A stretch of DNA of 64,000 nt from an uncultured Haliea sp. (GTDB lineage: Bacteria > Pseudomonadota > Gammaproteobacteria > Pseudomonadales > Halieaceae): positions 1-64,000 of the forward strand of contig CAJXUQ010000001.1 in NCBI GenBank assembly GCA_913061145.1, read 5' to 3'. The notes under the pieces were generated by a model that was not told where the DNA came from, ran no database searches, and saw nothing but the letters and a program-made list of their open reading frames with translations. This document shows, piece after piece, positions 32,756-42,351 of this stretch; the stretch's first letter is position 1, and each line of letters opens with the position of its first letter. The translations under genes were made by a program, and so were the position numbers.

Positions 32756-35112
32756 CTGATCACGAGAGCACCACCATAGAACCGGAAGACGGCCGCCTGC
32801 GTCCGCTGCTGGGCACCTTGCTGATGCGGGCGCGCCTGCCGCTGATCCTGCTGTTCGCTGCGGCGACCGTGTTCTTCGCCTGGCAGGCCAGCCAGCTGCA
32901 GCCGGATGCCAGTTTCGAAAAGATGCTGCCCACCTCGCACCCGTATATCCAGAATTTCCTCAATCGGCAGGATGACCTGAAGGGCCTGGGCAATTCGGTG
33001 CGTATCATCGTCGAAAGCCGCAAGGGCGATATCTTCACGGCGGAATTCCAGGATCTGCTGAAGCAGATCACCGACGAGGTGTTCTATGTCAACGGCGTGG
33101 ACCGTTCTGCGCTGCAGTCCCTGTGGACCCCGAACACACGCTGGATGGAGGTCACGGAGGAGGGCTTCGTCGGCGGTGCGGTCATACCCGATGATTACGA
33201 CGGCAGCGAACGCACCCTGGCCAAGCTGCGCGAAAACGTGCTCAAGTCGGGGCAGATTGGCCGTATTGTCGCCAACGATTTTCAGTCCACGATTATCGTT
33301 GCGCCCCTGATTGAGACGGACCCGAATACCGGCGAGCGGCTCGATTACGCGCAGTTCTCGCGGGACCTCGAAGAGATGGTGCGCGAGAAGTACCAGTCTG
33401 ACGACATCAATATCCGTATCACCGGTTTTGCCAAGCTGATCGGCGACCTGATTGAAGGCGCCACGCTGGTCGGGCTGTTTTTCCTGGTCGCTTTCGCGAT
33501 TACCGCAGTGATGCTGTTTCTCTACTCCCGCTGTGGCTGGCTGACTTCTGCCGCGCTGCTCTGTTCCACGGTTGCCGTGGTCTGGCAGATGGGGCTGTTG
33601 AAACTGATGGGCATGGGCCTGGACCCATACTCCATGCTGGTGCCGTTCCTGGTGTTCGCGGTCGGCGTGAGCCACTCGGTGCAGATCATCAACCGCTTCG
33701 GCACCTTTATCTACTTCAAGACCTCGCGTATCGAGGCGGCCAGGCTTACGTTTATCCGCCTGTCCAAGCCGGGCTTCGTCGCCCTGGTCAGCGACGGCGT
33801 GGGGTTCTTCACGCTGCGGGTGATCGACATTCCCGTAATCCAGGAACTGGCGGTGGTGGCCGCCACCGGGATCGCGGTGCTGGTGTTGACCAACCTGCTG
33901 CTGTTGCCCCTGGTACTGACCTATACCGGTATTTCCGATCGCTGTGTCAGCTATCGGGCAACCAAAGAAAACAGCAGTTTCAGTCACTGGCGCCTGCTTG
34001 CCCGGGTGACGCACCGTGGTCCGGCGCTGACCGTTTTGGGTGTCTGTGCGCTGTTGTTCGCCGGCGGACTGTATTACGGGCAGCACCAGAAAATCGGCGA
34101 CCTGGATCCGGGTGCGCCGGAACTGCGTCCGGATTCGCGCTATAACAAGGACAACGCCTTCCTGACCGCCAACTACAGCACCAGCACGGATGTGTTTGTG
34201 GTGATGGCGAGTACCGGCGAACAGCAGTGTGGCAGCTACGAATTCATCTCCGCCGTGAACTATTTCCAGGGTGTGATGGAAACGGTGCCCGGCGTGCAGT
34301 CGGCAATGTCGCTGGTGGATGTGTCGAAACTGGCGATTCAGGGGATGAACGAAGGCAGCCCCAAGTGGCATGAAACCAGCCGTAACCGCTACATCCTCAA
34401 CAACTCCCTGAGCAGTGCGCCGAATATGTTGCGCAACACCAACTGCTCCATGGCACCGGTGATTCTGTTCCTCGACGACCACAAGGCCGACACCCTGGAC
34501 GGTGTGGTCGCGGCGGTGAGCGAATTCGCCGAACAGCACAACAGCGACACGCTGCAGTTCGACATGGCAGCGGGGAACGCCGGTGTGGAAGCGGCGACCA
34601 ATATCGTCATCCGCGAGGCGCAGACGAAAATGCTGCTCTGGGTGTATGGCGTCGTGATCGCGCTGTGCCTGATCAACTTCCGCTCACTGCGCATCACCAC
34701 CTGCATTATCGTGCCGCTGATGTTGACCTCGGTCCTCGGGCAGGCCCTGATGGCTGCGCTGGGCATTGGCGTGAAGGTGGCCACACTGCCGGTCATTGCC
34801 CTGGGTGTTGGTATCGGGGTGGATTACGGTATTTATATCTACTCCTCATTGCAGACCTATCTGCGCAGCGGTGAGACGCTGGAGAATGCTTATTTCTATG
34901 CCCTGAAGTCCAGCGGCACTGCGGTCGCCTTCACCGGGCTGACCCTGGCGGTCGGGGTGGGGACCTGGATGTTCTCGCCGATCAAGTTCCAGGCTGACAT
35001 GGGCCTGATGCTTACCTTCATGTTCTTCTGGAACATGATTGGCGCCTTGCTGTTCCTGCCCGCCCTGGCCTGGCTGCTGTCGCCGCGGGAAAAAGTGGCC
35101 GCTAGCGCGTGA
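32752..35112 (+). CDS. RND/MMPL-type exporter
   Basis: 786 residues from GTG 32752, overlapping the YCF48-like stop. Twelve membrane helices in two halves, each with a large periplasmic loop (about residues 55-235 and 445-620), fit the HAE/MMPL class of RND exporters. Helix 4 has GVSHSVQIINR and the second half GVGIGVDYGIYIYS, where the acidic residue (Asp of VDYG) acts in proton relay. Such proteins move hydrophobic or amphiphilic molecules, in a sterol-sensing-like fold. With DUF1302, DUF1329 and the propeller it forms a four-gene envelope transport operon. Its last 11 bases overlap the opposite-strand PQQ gene. Confidence 0.9.
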   Translation: MTDHESTTIEPEDGRLRPLLGTLLMRARLPLILLFAAATVFFAWQASQLQPDASFEKMLPTSHPYIQNFLNRQDDLKGLGNSVRIIVESRKGDIFTAEFQDLLKQITDEVFYVNGVDRSALQSLWTPNTRWMEVTEEGFVGGAVIPDDYDGSERTLAKLRENVLKSGQIGRIVANDFQSTIIVAPLIETDPNTGERLDYAQFSRDLEEMVREKYQSDDINIRITGFAKLIGDLIEGATLVGLFFLVAFAITAVMLFLYSRCGWLTSAALLCSTVAVVWQMGLLKLMGMGLDPYSMLVPFLVFAVGVSHSVQIINRFGTFIYFKTSRIEAARLTFIRLSKPGFVALVSDGVGFFTLRVIDIPVIQELAVVAATGIAVLVLTNLLLLPLVLTYTGISDRCVSYRATKENSSFSHWRLLARVTHRGPALTVLGVCALLFAGGLYYGQHQKIGDLDPGAPELRPDSRYNKDNAFLTANYSTSTDVFVVMASTGEQQCGSYEFISAVNYFQGVMETVPGVQSAMSLVDVSKLAIQGMNEGSPKWHETSRNRYILNNSLSSAPNMLRNTNCSMAPVILFLDDHKADTLDGVVAAVSEFAEQHNSDTLQFDMAAGNAGVEAATNIVIREAQTKMLLWVYGVVIALCLINFRSLRITTCIIVPLMLTSVLGQALMAALGIGVKVATLPVIALGVGIGVDYGIYIYSSLQTYLRSGETLENAYFYALKSSGTAVAFTGLTLAVGVGTWMFSPIKFQADMGLMLTFMFFWNMIGALLFLPALAWLLSPREKVAASA

Positions 35113-37039
35113 CGCGGTAAGCCAGCAGGACATTGCCCGGCAGCTGGCCGAACATGCTGTAGCCCGACAGCACGTAGAGCCAGCCGTCGTAGACCACCTG
35201 CCCGGTGACATCGATTGCGCCGCCGTGCCCGTCGACGCCGTTATCACCGCGCAACGGCACGGCGGTGGCGGCCTGCCACAGCAGCTCACCGTTGCGAATA
35301 TCAAAGGCACGCACATGACCGTCCAGGGCGCCGCTGAACGCCAGCTCCGGCGTGACTGTCGTGGCGGCTGACAGGCCGTAGTAGAAGGAGCAGCGGTATT
35401 GCTCGGCGAGGGGCTGGCCACCACCGGCACGGACCTGGGCCAGGCCAACCAGCGGGGCGTGTTCCATGGGGAAATCACAGTCCCGATTGACCGGGTGCTC
35501 CCAAAGTACCTTGCCGGTCACAGCGTCCAGCGCATAGAGTCCCGGCGCCGGGGTATAGCCGGGGATGTCTCGCTCCGGGTCGGCCACCGGTACGATCAGG
35601 CGCTCGCCGGCAAGCCCCATGCCCCAGTGCACGCCGCCATTGGTCGTTCCCTGGCTGACACGCTGCTGCCAGAGCAGGGCGCCGTTGGCATCGGGGTCCA
35701 GCGCGTGCACCACACCGGATTTCTGGCCAGCCAGCAGCATCTGCCGGCCCTCGGCGGCGTCGCTGATGATGACCGAGGCACCGAAGTCGAAGTCCGGGCC
35801 GGGTTGGCTGGGGCAGTTGGCGCCACCGTTCTGGCAGGCGGCGTTCCAGACATCATCCACCGTGGCCTGATAGCGCCAGATGGCTTCGCCGCTGTCGAGA
35901 TCCAGCGCAATGATGGCATCGCTGGTATCGGTTGCCGGGCGCGACAGGTTCTGCCCGGTGCCGATGTACAGGCGGTTGCGTGCAGCGTCGATCGCCGGTG
36001 TGGTCCAGACCGAGGCGCCTGAGGGCCCGTAGCGCGCACTGCCATCTGCGTTGTGGTCCTGCAGCGTCGCGTCGGGTGTGGCATGCCAGGCCCAGAGCTG
36101 CTCGCCAGTCTCCGCATCCAGCGCAATCACACCGCCGTGGGATTGGCAGCAGGCGTGGCCGGGTCCGCCCGCCACCGCAACCTCATAGGACGATACCGGC
36201 ACATAGAGGCGCCCGGCGTGGTGGCTGATGGAGCCCGTCACTACCGAGCTCTCAAACAGCTTTGCCGGCGTTTGCCACACGGTCTCCAGCGTGTCCGGGT
36301 CCAGCGCGAAGACAGTGGCGAGCGAGTCGGCAAAGACCAGCAGGCGCTCGCCGTTGCGGCCCTCTGCCACGGTGATGGCGGAGCGCACGCCGGCCATCAC
36401 CTCGCGCTGGCGGTGAATGCAGCCGGTGTGCCGGTCCAGGGCATAGAGCATGCCTGCACGATCACCCAGGTACAGCGTGTCGCCCAGCAGCGCGGGCTGC
36501 GAACGCATGTCGGTGACGCGGGGCAGCGCGAGTGTCCAGGCGAGTTCCAGGGTGCCCACGTTGCTGCGGTCGATGCCGGCATCAGCGCTGCTCACGAAGC
36601 GGCGGTTGTGCGGACCCAGCCCCCAGCTGCCAACCCGGGTGGCACCGCTGTCCAGCGGCTGTTCGCACGCTGCGTCCGCCAGCCAGTCGTATACGCCCTC
36701 GGCGGAGTCCGTCAGATACAGGGCAATCAGGCGTCGCTGCTGCTGGCTGAGGTGTGCCGCCATGGGCTGCATTTTGCCGAACTCCAGCGCGACCAGAATG
36801 GCTTCTCGGGACTGATTCCCCAGGGCCTGGCGCGTGGGGGCTTTCATCGCGGGGTTCTCATGACAGCCCGCGCAGTGCGCGTCATAGAGCCGCCCCCCGA
36901 ACCAGGCCAGGGGCAGCTTGTCGGCATGGCGCATCACCAGCGCTTCGCCCGCCTTCACCAGGTCGCGAAAAACACCTTCGCTGGCCAGCCAGTAGGCGAG
37001 CGGTACCAGCAGCAGGAGAACAAGGTAGCGTTTTTTCAT
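35102..37039 (-). CDS. PQQ-binding-like beta-propeller with c-type haem (PVA-dehydrogenase-like)
   Basis: 645 residues. An N-terminal membrane signal (KRYLVLLLLVPLAYWLA) precedes a short haem-c domain with C56-AG-C59-H60. The rest is an eight-bladed quinoprotein propeller with repeated ALDxxTG/W-docking blades: LYALDRHTGCIHRQ, VIALDAETGEQLW, IIALDLDSGEAIWRY and LYALDAVTGKVLWEH. This layout resembles cytochrome-type polyvinyl-alcohol dehydrogenase and other quinohaemoproteins that oxidise alcohols and pass electrons to cytochrome c in the periplasm. The substrate is unknown. Its start overlaps the upstream PQQ gene by four bases, so it is the third gene of that operon. Confidence 0.88.
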   Translation of the reverse strand: MKKRYLVLLLLVPLAYWLASEGVFRDLVKAGEALVMRHADKLPLAWFGGRLYDAHCAGCHENPAMKAPTRQALGNQSREAILVALEFGKMQPMAAHLSQQQRRLIALYLTDSAEGVYDWLADAACEQPLDSGATRVGSWGLGPHNRRFVSSADAGIDRSNVGTLELAWTLALPRVTDMRSQPALLGDTLYLGDRAGMLYALDRHTGCIHRQREVMAGVRSAITVAEGRNGERLLVFADSLATVFALDPDTLETVWQTPAKLFESSVVTGSISHHAGRLYVPVSSYEVAVAGGPGHACCQSHGGVIALDAETGEQLWAWHATPDATLQDHNADGSARYGPSGASVWTTPAIDAARNRLYIGTGQNLSRPATDTSDAIIALDLDSGEAIWRYQATVDDVWNAACQNGGANCPSQPGPDFDFGASVIISDAAEGRQMLLAGQKSGVVHALDPDANGALLWQQRVSQGTTNGGVHWGMGLAGERLIVPVADPERDIPGYTPAPGLYALDAVTGKVLWEHPVNRDCDFPMEHAPLVGLAQVRAGGGQPLAEQYRCSFYYGLSAATTVTPELAFSGALDGHVRAFDIRNGELLWQAATAVPLRGDNGVDGHGGAIDVTGQVVYDGWLYVLSGYSMFGQLPGNVLLAYRVTR

Positions 37040-38946
37040 GGTGGGAGTCCGAAAGCGTACAGGTAATCGCCGCTGCCGCGGTTGAACATGTGGTGGCCGC
37101 CGGCATTGATCACCACGTACTGCCGCCCGCGGTAGCGGTAGGTCATGGGGGTAGCCGTGGCGTCCACCGGCAGGGTGTAGCGCCAGAGTGTCTCACCCGT
37201 ATTGACATCAAAGGCGCGGAACTGGCGGTCCATGGCGGCGGCGATGAAGAACAGGCCGCCGGCCGTCGCGATGCCGCCACCGAGGTTGGGTGTGCCCCAT
37301 TCAATGTGAAAGGGTGCTTTCACCGGGCCCATTTCATGCACGGAGCCGAGCGCCGTCTCCCAGAGAATACGGCCGCCGTACAGGTCGACTGCGACCAGCT
37401 TGCCCCAGGGTGGCGGGTTGCAGGGCATGCCGAGGAAAGACTGCAGGCTGCCGATTTCGACGGCATAGGGGGTGCCCTGCATGACCACGCGAAAACGCTT
37501 GCCGGCCGCGGGCGGCCCGTTGCCGGCGGTGGCGTCGCTGTCCAGTGGCACCAGGCGGCCGCTGAAGGCGACATTGTTCACGTTGACCAGCAGCAGGCCG
37601 CGCTCGGCGAGCAGGGCGCCACCGCCCCAGTTGGGCCCGCCCAGGCTGCCTGGGTACATCAGTGTGGGGGTTTCGCTGATGGGTGTGAACAGTCCCAGGT
37701 TGTGCAGCTGCTCCAGTTGGTTGCGGCAGTCGGCGCGGTCCAGCGGCGTCAGGCCCCAGGCGTCGTGGGGCATCAGGAAGGAGTCCAGCAGCGGAGGCGG
37801 TGCGATGGGCTTGGGCTGGGTGAGTGCAGCGCGCTCGCCCGGCACCTGCGAGGGCGGAACGGGTTGTTCCGTCATCTCCCACAGCGACTCGCCGGTGAGG
37901 CGGTTGAGGATGAACACCAGACCCTGCTTGGTCAGTTGCACCAGCGCCGGTACGCTGACGCCGTCGCGCTGCCAGTCGAAGAGGATGGGCTGTGCCGGCG
38001 TGTCGTAGTCCCAGAGGTCGTGGCGCACGTGCTGGAAATGCCAGCGCAGGTTGCCGGTCTTCAGATCCAGCGCAACGATGCTGTTGGCGTAGTGATTATC
38101 GCCAATCCGACCGGCGCCGTAGTAGTCGGGGGAGGGTGAGCTGGTGGGCAGGAATACCAGCTCGTGCTCGCTATCCACCGACAGCGGCGCCCAGACGTTG
38201 GCGCTGCCGCTCTGGGGGTTGTCCAGCAGCGGGTCGAATTGCCAGAGCGGTGCGCCGCTGTGCGCGTCCAGCGCCTGTACCACGCCACGCGGCGTCTGTG
38301 CCCGGGTGAAATCGATGACGGTAGAACCGCTGATCACTACCCCGTGGGCCACCACCGGCGCGGAGGAGTTGCTGACATCGCCGGGTGCATGGCCGCTGGC
38401 GCCGTACAGGGCGACGCGGCCCGACTCGCCGAACCCGACGCAGGGTGTTCCATCCTGCGCGTCCAGGGCCCACAGCTGACGGTCGTGCGTCGACAGGTAG
38501 AGCCGGTGTCGGCAGTGTGCCGTCGCCGCAGTTGCGCGGTCCTCGGCGTAGGCCACACCGCGGCAGCGAAAGGGGCGGTCACCACCGAGGCTGATCTGCG
38601 GGTCGAAGCTCCAGCGCTGCTCTCCGTTGCCCGGGTCCAGCGCGATCACGCGGTTGAAGGGAGTGCAGTAGACCAGGCTGGCCCCCGCGGCCTCCGGCAG
38701 GAGAATCGGCGTGCTCTGGGTCGAGGTCCGGGACATGTCTTCCGCGTGCACGCGGCTGTCGCCGCTGCGAAAGGTCCAGGCCACCTGCAGCTGTGCAACG
38801 TTATCGATGTTGATGTCGTTCGCCGTGCTGTAATGGCGGCCACCGGGGTCACCCCCGTAGACCGGCCACTCTGCGGCCAGCGGCGCCGCCGTCAGGGCCC
38901 ACAGGCACAGCAGCAGGCTCCCGGTGCGCAGCTTCCTCACGTTCAT
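37036..38946 (-). CDS. PQQ-dependent dehydrogenase (quinate/glucose-type propeller)
   Basis: 636 residues with a signal peptide ending in PLAAEW. Conserved blocks of the membrane/quinate-type PQQ dehydrogenases are present: EWPVYGGDPGGRHYS, NVAQLQVAWTFRSGD, ATPxxVGxxLYxCTP-equivalent STPILLPEAAG, LVYCTPFNRVIALDP, FHIEWGTPNLGGG and TPMTYRYRGRQYVVINAGG. The eight-bladed propeller should bind PQQ with calcium and oxidise sugar- or alcohol-like substrates in the periplasm. No haem motif is present here, so electrons may go to the haem domains of its operon partners. The four-base overlaps with both neighbours indicate a single transcript. Confidence 0.9.
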   Translation of the reverse strand: MNVRKLRTGSLLLCLWALTAAPLAAEWPVYGGDPGGRHYSTANDINIDNVAQLQVAWTFRSGDSRVHAEDMSRTSTQSTPILLPEAAGASLVYCTPFNRVIALDPGNGEQRWSFDPQISLGGDRPFRCRGVAYAEDRATAATAHCRHRLYLSTHDRQLWALDAQDGTPCVGFGESGRVALYGASGHAPGDVSNSSAPVVAHGVVISGSTVIDFTRAQTPRGVVQALDAHSGAPLWQFDPLLDNPQSGSANVWAPLSVDSEHELVFLPTSSPSPDYYGAGRIGDNHYANSIVALDLKTGNLRWHFQHVRHDLWDYDTPAQPILFDWQRDGVSVPALVQLTKQGLVFILNRLTGESLWEMTEQPVPPSQVPGERAALTQPKPIAPPPLLDSFLMPHDAWGLTPLDRADCRNQLEQLHNLGLFTPISETPTLMYPGSLGGPNWGGGALLAERGLLLVNVNNVAFSGRLVPLDSDATAGNGPPAAGKRFRVVMQGTPYAVEIGSLQSFLGMPCNPPPWGKLVAVDLYGGRILWETALGSVHEMGPVKAPFHIEWGTPNLGGGIATAGGLFFIAAAMDRQFRAFDVNTGETLWRYTLPVDATATPMTYRYRGRQYVVINAGGHHMFNRGSGDYLYAFGLPP

Positions 38947-40706
38947 GGGGACGGGGGCGTAATGCGCAGCAACGTGGGCTGGCCGCCTTCGGTCTGCCAG
39001 CTGGGAAAGTGGGAATTGCTGGTGTATACCGCGCCATCCTTCTCCGACACCTCCACATCCCGGGTGAAGAAGCGCTGCCGCGGCATCGGGTAGACGTGCC
39101 AGGCCTCTGTCGCAATGTCAAAGCTCAGTAGCGTGTCACTCTGGTTGCCATTCACCCACACCACACCCCGCTCCCGGTCGACATTGAGCGCATAGGGGAT
39201 TTCATTGCGTACCGGCAGCGGGTATTCGCTGAAGCGGCCGCTCTCTGGTTCATACTTCACCAGCAGTGAGTCCTGGAAGGCCACGATCCACAGGTTGCCC
39301 TGGGCATCGGCGCGCAGGCGTCGCGGCCCGGCATAGGGAAACTCGATCATGGTGACCTCATCGGTCGCCGGATCTATCACCGCGAGGTCGTTGGCATACA
39401 GGCGCGCGACCCAGATGCGACCATCCGGCGCCACATCGATGCCATAGGGCATGGGCAGGCCAGTGCCTTCCCGGTCGGGATCCGGTTGTGGCCGCACCTC
39501 CGGGTCCAGGCTGAACAGCAGCGGCAGGGATTTCAGCACCAGCCACTCCTTGATACTGCGCGCGGGGAGGTCGTACAGCGTGAACTCGGCACTGTCGCGG
39601 TCGAATCTGGCGACCTGGGAGGACAGGGCCAGGGTGAACCACACCCGGTCCTGCGCATCGATGCGGATGGTGTGCGGGTAGTAGCCACGTTCCATCTCGT
39701 GGATGGTGAAGGCCTTGGTGCGGGGATTGAACTCCAGTAGCGCCTGTTGCATGGACGGGGTGATAAAGATATTGCCGTCCCGCGGCGATACCGCGAAGGA
39801 ATGCACCCCCATGTAGTTGTACATCTTGGGAAATACCGTGAAGCGGTTGCCAAGAATACCACCGATGTCGTCGTCCGCGCGGTGAGGCACTTTATACACC
39901 GTGTATTCACCGCTGTCCGGGTCCACTTCGTAGAGGCGGTCAAACAGGTTGTCGCCCACATAGACCATGCCGTTGGGGTGCAGCAGGAAGTCGTGCATCT
40001 GTGAGAAGCCGTCGCCGATGGGCCACTCGGTCATGCTCACCCCAGCAAGAAACTCATCCCAGGCGCGCGGTTCCGGCACGGTCTCAGGCTGCTCGCGCAG
40101 CGCGCGCAGCTCACGCTGCAGGTGTTCGGCGATCGCCCGGTGGTCTTCGGTGGGCAGTCGCGCCCCGTAACTGTTCATGCGCTCGAATACGGCCAGCCAC
40201 TGCTCCACCGTACGCTCGTTGCGCATGAACGGTGAGGCCTGCTGGTGACAGAACGCACAGTTCAGTTGAAAGGTTTTTTTCAGTTCGGCATCACCGCCAA
40301 AGCTCAGCTGCGACAGCCAGACGTTGGAGGGAAAGCTGGCGATATACTGCTCCGGCGTCATGGTCTGCAGGGAGACTGACAGGCTGGCGGCACCGGGTTC
40401 AGCGGTAACCGTGGCGTCCACATACCCCTGGGCGCGTACCCGCACCTGCCGGTCATCCTCCGCATCGGGCAGACTGGCGCGACCGTCGACGTCGGTGAAG
40501 CGGGTGAGGGTCACGGCGGCGGTATTGGTCACGCCATGGGGCGGATAGCCGTCATCACTGAGGTCGGCAGGAGGCAGTTGCAGGGGGCTGGCCGTCACCA
40601 TTGCGGTGGACACCGGGTTGCCCTGGGCGTCCGTGACCTGGATATCGGTGGCGTGACTGATAGCGGCAAACAGCAGCATCGACAACGCGGGGAGGTTTCT
40701 GATCAT
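38943..40706 (-). CDS. Haem-c protein with Vgb/SMP-30-like propeller
   Basis: 587 residues with signal peptide (RNLPALSMLLFAAISHA). Residues ~20-115 form a carboxypeptidase-regulatory-like beta domain (IQVTDAQGNPVSTAMV); next comes one haem c (C150-AF-C-H154 in LNCAFCHQQ); and residues ~250-580 are a six-bladed virginiamycin-B-lyase/NHL-type propeller (DGRIWVARLYANDLAVIDPAT, GNLWIVAFQDSLLVKYEPESG, ERGVVWVNGNQSDTLLSFD). It likely transfers electrons for, or binds the substrate of, the PQQ dehydrogenases that follow. It is the first gene of the operon; divergent to it is the DUF4136 lipoprotein, with 159 bases between for promoters. Confidence 0.8.
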   Translation of the reverse strand: MIRNLPALSMLLFAAISHATDIQVTDAQGNPVSTAMVTASPLQLPPADLSDDGYPPHGVTNTAAVTLTRFTDVDGRASLPDAEDDRQVRVRAQGYVDATVTAEPGAASLSVSLQTMTPEQYIASFPSNVWLSQLSFGGDAELKKTFQLNCAFCHQQASPFMRNERTVEQWLAVFERMNSYGARLPTEDHRAIAEHLQRELRALREQPETVPEPRAWDEFLAGVSMTEWPIGDGFSQMHDFLLHPNGMVYVGDNLFDRLYEVDPDSGEYTVYKVPHRADDDIGGILGNRFTVFPKMYNYMGVHSFAVSPRDGNIFITPSMQQALLEFNPRTKAFTIHEMERGYYPHTIRIDAQDRVWFTLALSSQVARFDRDSAEFTLYDLPARSIKEWLVLKSLPLLFSLDPEVRPQPDPDREGTGLPMPYGIDVAPDGRIWVARLYANDLAVIDPATDEVTMIEFPYAGPRRLRADAQGNLWIVAFQDSLLVKYEPESGRFSEYPLPVRNEIPYALNVDRERGVVWVNGNQSDTLLSFDIATEAWHVYPMPRQRFFTRDVEVSEKDGAVYTSNSHFPSWQTEGGQPTLLRITPPSP

Positions 40707-40865
40707 TATGGTAGCCCCTTGCTCAAGAGGCTAATGATAGCGCGCACGCCGGTCGAGCTAAAGTACAGGTGCCCAGCGGCGTGCCCCGAAATTCACGCTA
40801 CACCTCGCTGCATACAGGCGCTACAATTGCGTTCCTTCTTTGCGAAGACTTTACAGGGTCCCCTC

Positions 40866-41501
40866 ATGGCTACATCGTTGTACCGCTCGAACATCCACAC
40901 GGCGCTCGCTCTGTTGGCCGCCGTTTTCCTCGCTGCCTGCGCCAGTGCGCCGCCAACGCCCTCCGTGGATTACAACCCCGAGTACGACTTCAGCGCCGTG
41001 AAGACCGTCGCGCTGTACCGTGCTGCGGAATCTGCGCCCGGTGAGGATCCGCTGAAACTGAGCGATATGACGCGCGACCGTATTGAGAACGGGTTGAAGT
41101 CCGCACTCGCCACCCGCGGTTTCACCCTGGTGGACAATGTGCAGGACGCAGATCTGCTACTGAGCTGGCACCTGGTGACCGAGGACAAGATGGATGTGCG
41201 CAGCTACGAGGTGCCCTCTGCGACCACCATGGGCATGTATGGCCCCGGTTTCTACCGGTACAACACCTACAGCATGTACAGCTGCTGGTCCTGCATGTCG
41301 ACCCGCACGGAAGTGTCGGTGCATGAATATACCCAGGGCACCTTCGTGGTGGACATGATCGACCCGGAACAGAACCGCTCGGTCTGGCGCAGTGTGACCA
41401 CCTCACGCCTGAAAGGCGAGTTGGGCCGTGACCAGAGCAAGTATGACGAGGCGGCCAACCTGGTGCTGGGTGCCTTCCCGCCCGGGAACGCGGCACCCTG
41501 A
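40866..41501 (+). CDS. DUF4136 family lipoprotein
   Basis: 211 residues from ATG 40866. A lipobox (LAAVFLAACASA) places the lipidated Cys near residue 24. The DUF4136 body is shown by YNPEYDFSAVKTVAL, the Asp-Leu-Leu-Leu-Ser-Trp-His strand (ADLLLSWHLVTEDK), an odd Met/Tyr-rich stretch MGMYGPGFYRYNTYSMYSCW, and VVDMIDPEQNRSVWRS. Such proteins are periplasm-facing lipoproteins of unknown function. It stands alone, divergent from the PQQ operon and convergent with the HAD gene. Confidence 0.88.
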   Translation: MATSLYRSNIHTALALLAAVFLAACASAPPTPSVDYNPEYDFSAVKTVALYRAAESAPGEDPLKLSDMTRDRIENGLKSALATRGFTLVDNVQDADLLLSWHLVTEDKMDVRSYEVPSATTMGMYGPGFYRYNTYSMYSCWSCMSTRTEVSVHEYTQGTFVVDMIDPEQNRSVWRSVTTSRLKGELGRDQSKYDEAANLVLGAFPPGNAAP

Positions 41502-41523
41502 GGCACATCAGGCCTGCCGGACG

Positions 41524-42351
41524 TCAGTCGGGCAGGCCGAACCGCTCGCGCAGGAAGCGCGCGATGCCGTCCTCGTTATGGTGGCCAATAACGGCGCTCG
41601 CGGCTGCTTTCACATAGGGTTTGGCGTTGTCCGGGGCGTAGCACTCGTCGGCCAGGGCAAACATGCTCAGGTCGTTGTCGCTGTCGCCAAAACACAACAC
41701 ACGCTGTATTCCCAACTCGCGCTTCAGCACCTCCACAGCGTTGCCCTTGCTGGCGTCGCTGTGATGGATGTCTATCCAGCTTAACTCGGCGCCCTCAAGG
41801 GCATCGCCACTGTAGGCAACGAGATTGTCCTCGTTCTCCACCATCGCAGCAATCGCCTGGATGCGCGCAGGCTTTCCCAGCGCGCTGATGTTGGTGATGT
41901 CCGCATCAGCGGGCATGCGCTCCACCGGCAGTACATCCACCTCGGAGCGCTGCGCGAAGGTTTCGGACAGGCGCTTTTCCACGTCGTTGCGCAGGGGCGT
42001 GTGGTAGATCGCGTGGTAGTTGCCGGGTGCGAGTGTGAAGATGAAGGGCGTGACGTCCTGTGCCATCACGGCCTCCAGCACGTGCTGGATTTCACGCTGG
42101 GTCAGGAAACTCGTGTGGCTGTAATCCGTGGCCTTCGGGCACCAGATCATCGCGCCGTTCTTGTAGATCTGCGGTAGCGCGAAGCCGTGGCCATCGAGGA
42201 TGTCGCGGGCTGCGTGCAGGGTGCGCCCGGTTGCCACCGTATAGGCGATATTGCGCTCTGCCAGCATCGCCAGCGTATCCCGGGTGTAGCTGCTGATACC
42301 GGATTCGCTATTCAGCAGAGTGCCGTCGAGATCAAAAACAACCAGTTCCAC
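41524..42351 (-). CDS. Cof-type HAD-IIB family hydrolase
   Basis: 275 residues. GTG 42351 is chosen because the family starts just before VVFDLDGTLLNS; a TTG 12 codons upstream is possible. HAD motif I is DLDGTLL, motif II TVATGR, the Lys is in SDASKGNAV and motif IV is CFGDSDNDLSMF. The mobile IIB cap lies between motifs II and III. Cof-type enzymes dephosphorylate sugar phosphates, flavin or thiamine intermediates; the substrate is not predictable. It is a single gene on this strand. Confidence 0.9.
   Translation of the reverse strand: MELVVFDLDGTLLNSESGISSYTRDTLAMLAERNIAYTVATGRTLHAARDILDGHGFALPQIYKNGAMIWCPKATDYSHTSFLTQREIQHVLEAVMAQDVTPFIFTLAPGNYHAIYHTPLRNDVEKRLSETFAQRSEVDVLPVERMPADADITNISALGKPARIQAIAAMVENEDNLVAYSGDALEGAELSWIDIHHSDASKGNAVEVLKRELGIQRVLCFGDSDNDLSMFALADECYAPDNAKPYVKAAASAVIGHHNEDGIARFLRERFGLPD

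Noticed and set aside
32548-34539. Minus-strand open frame opposite the RND gene
   Set aside because: Shadow in His/Gln-rich composition over a clear 12-helix exporter gene.
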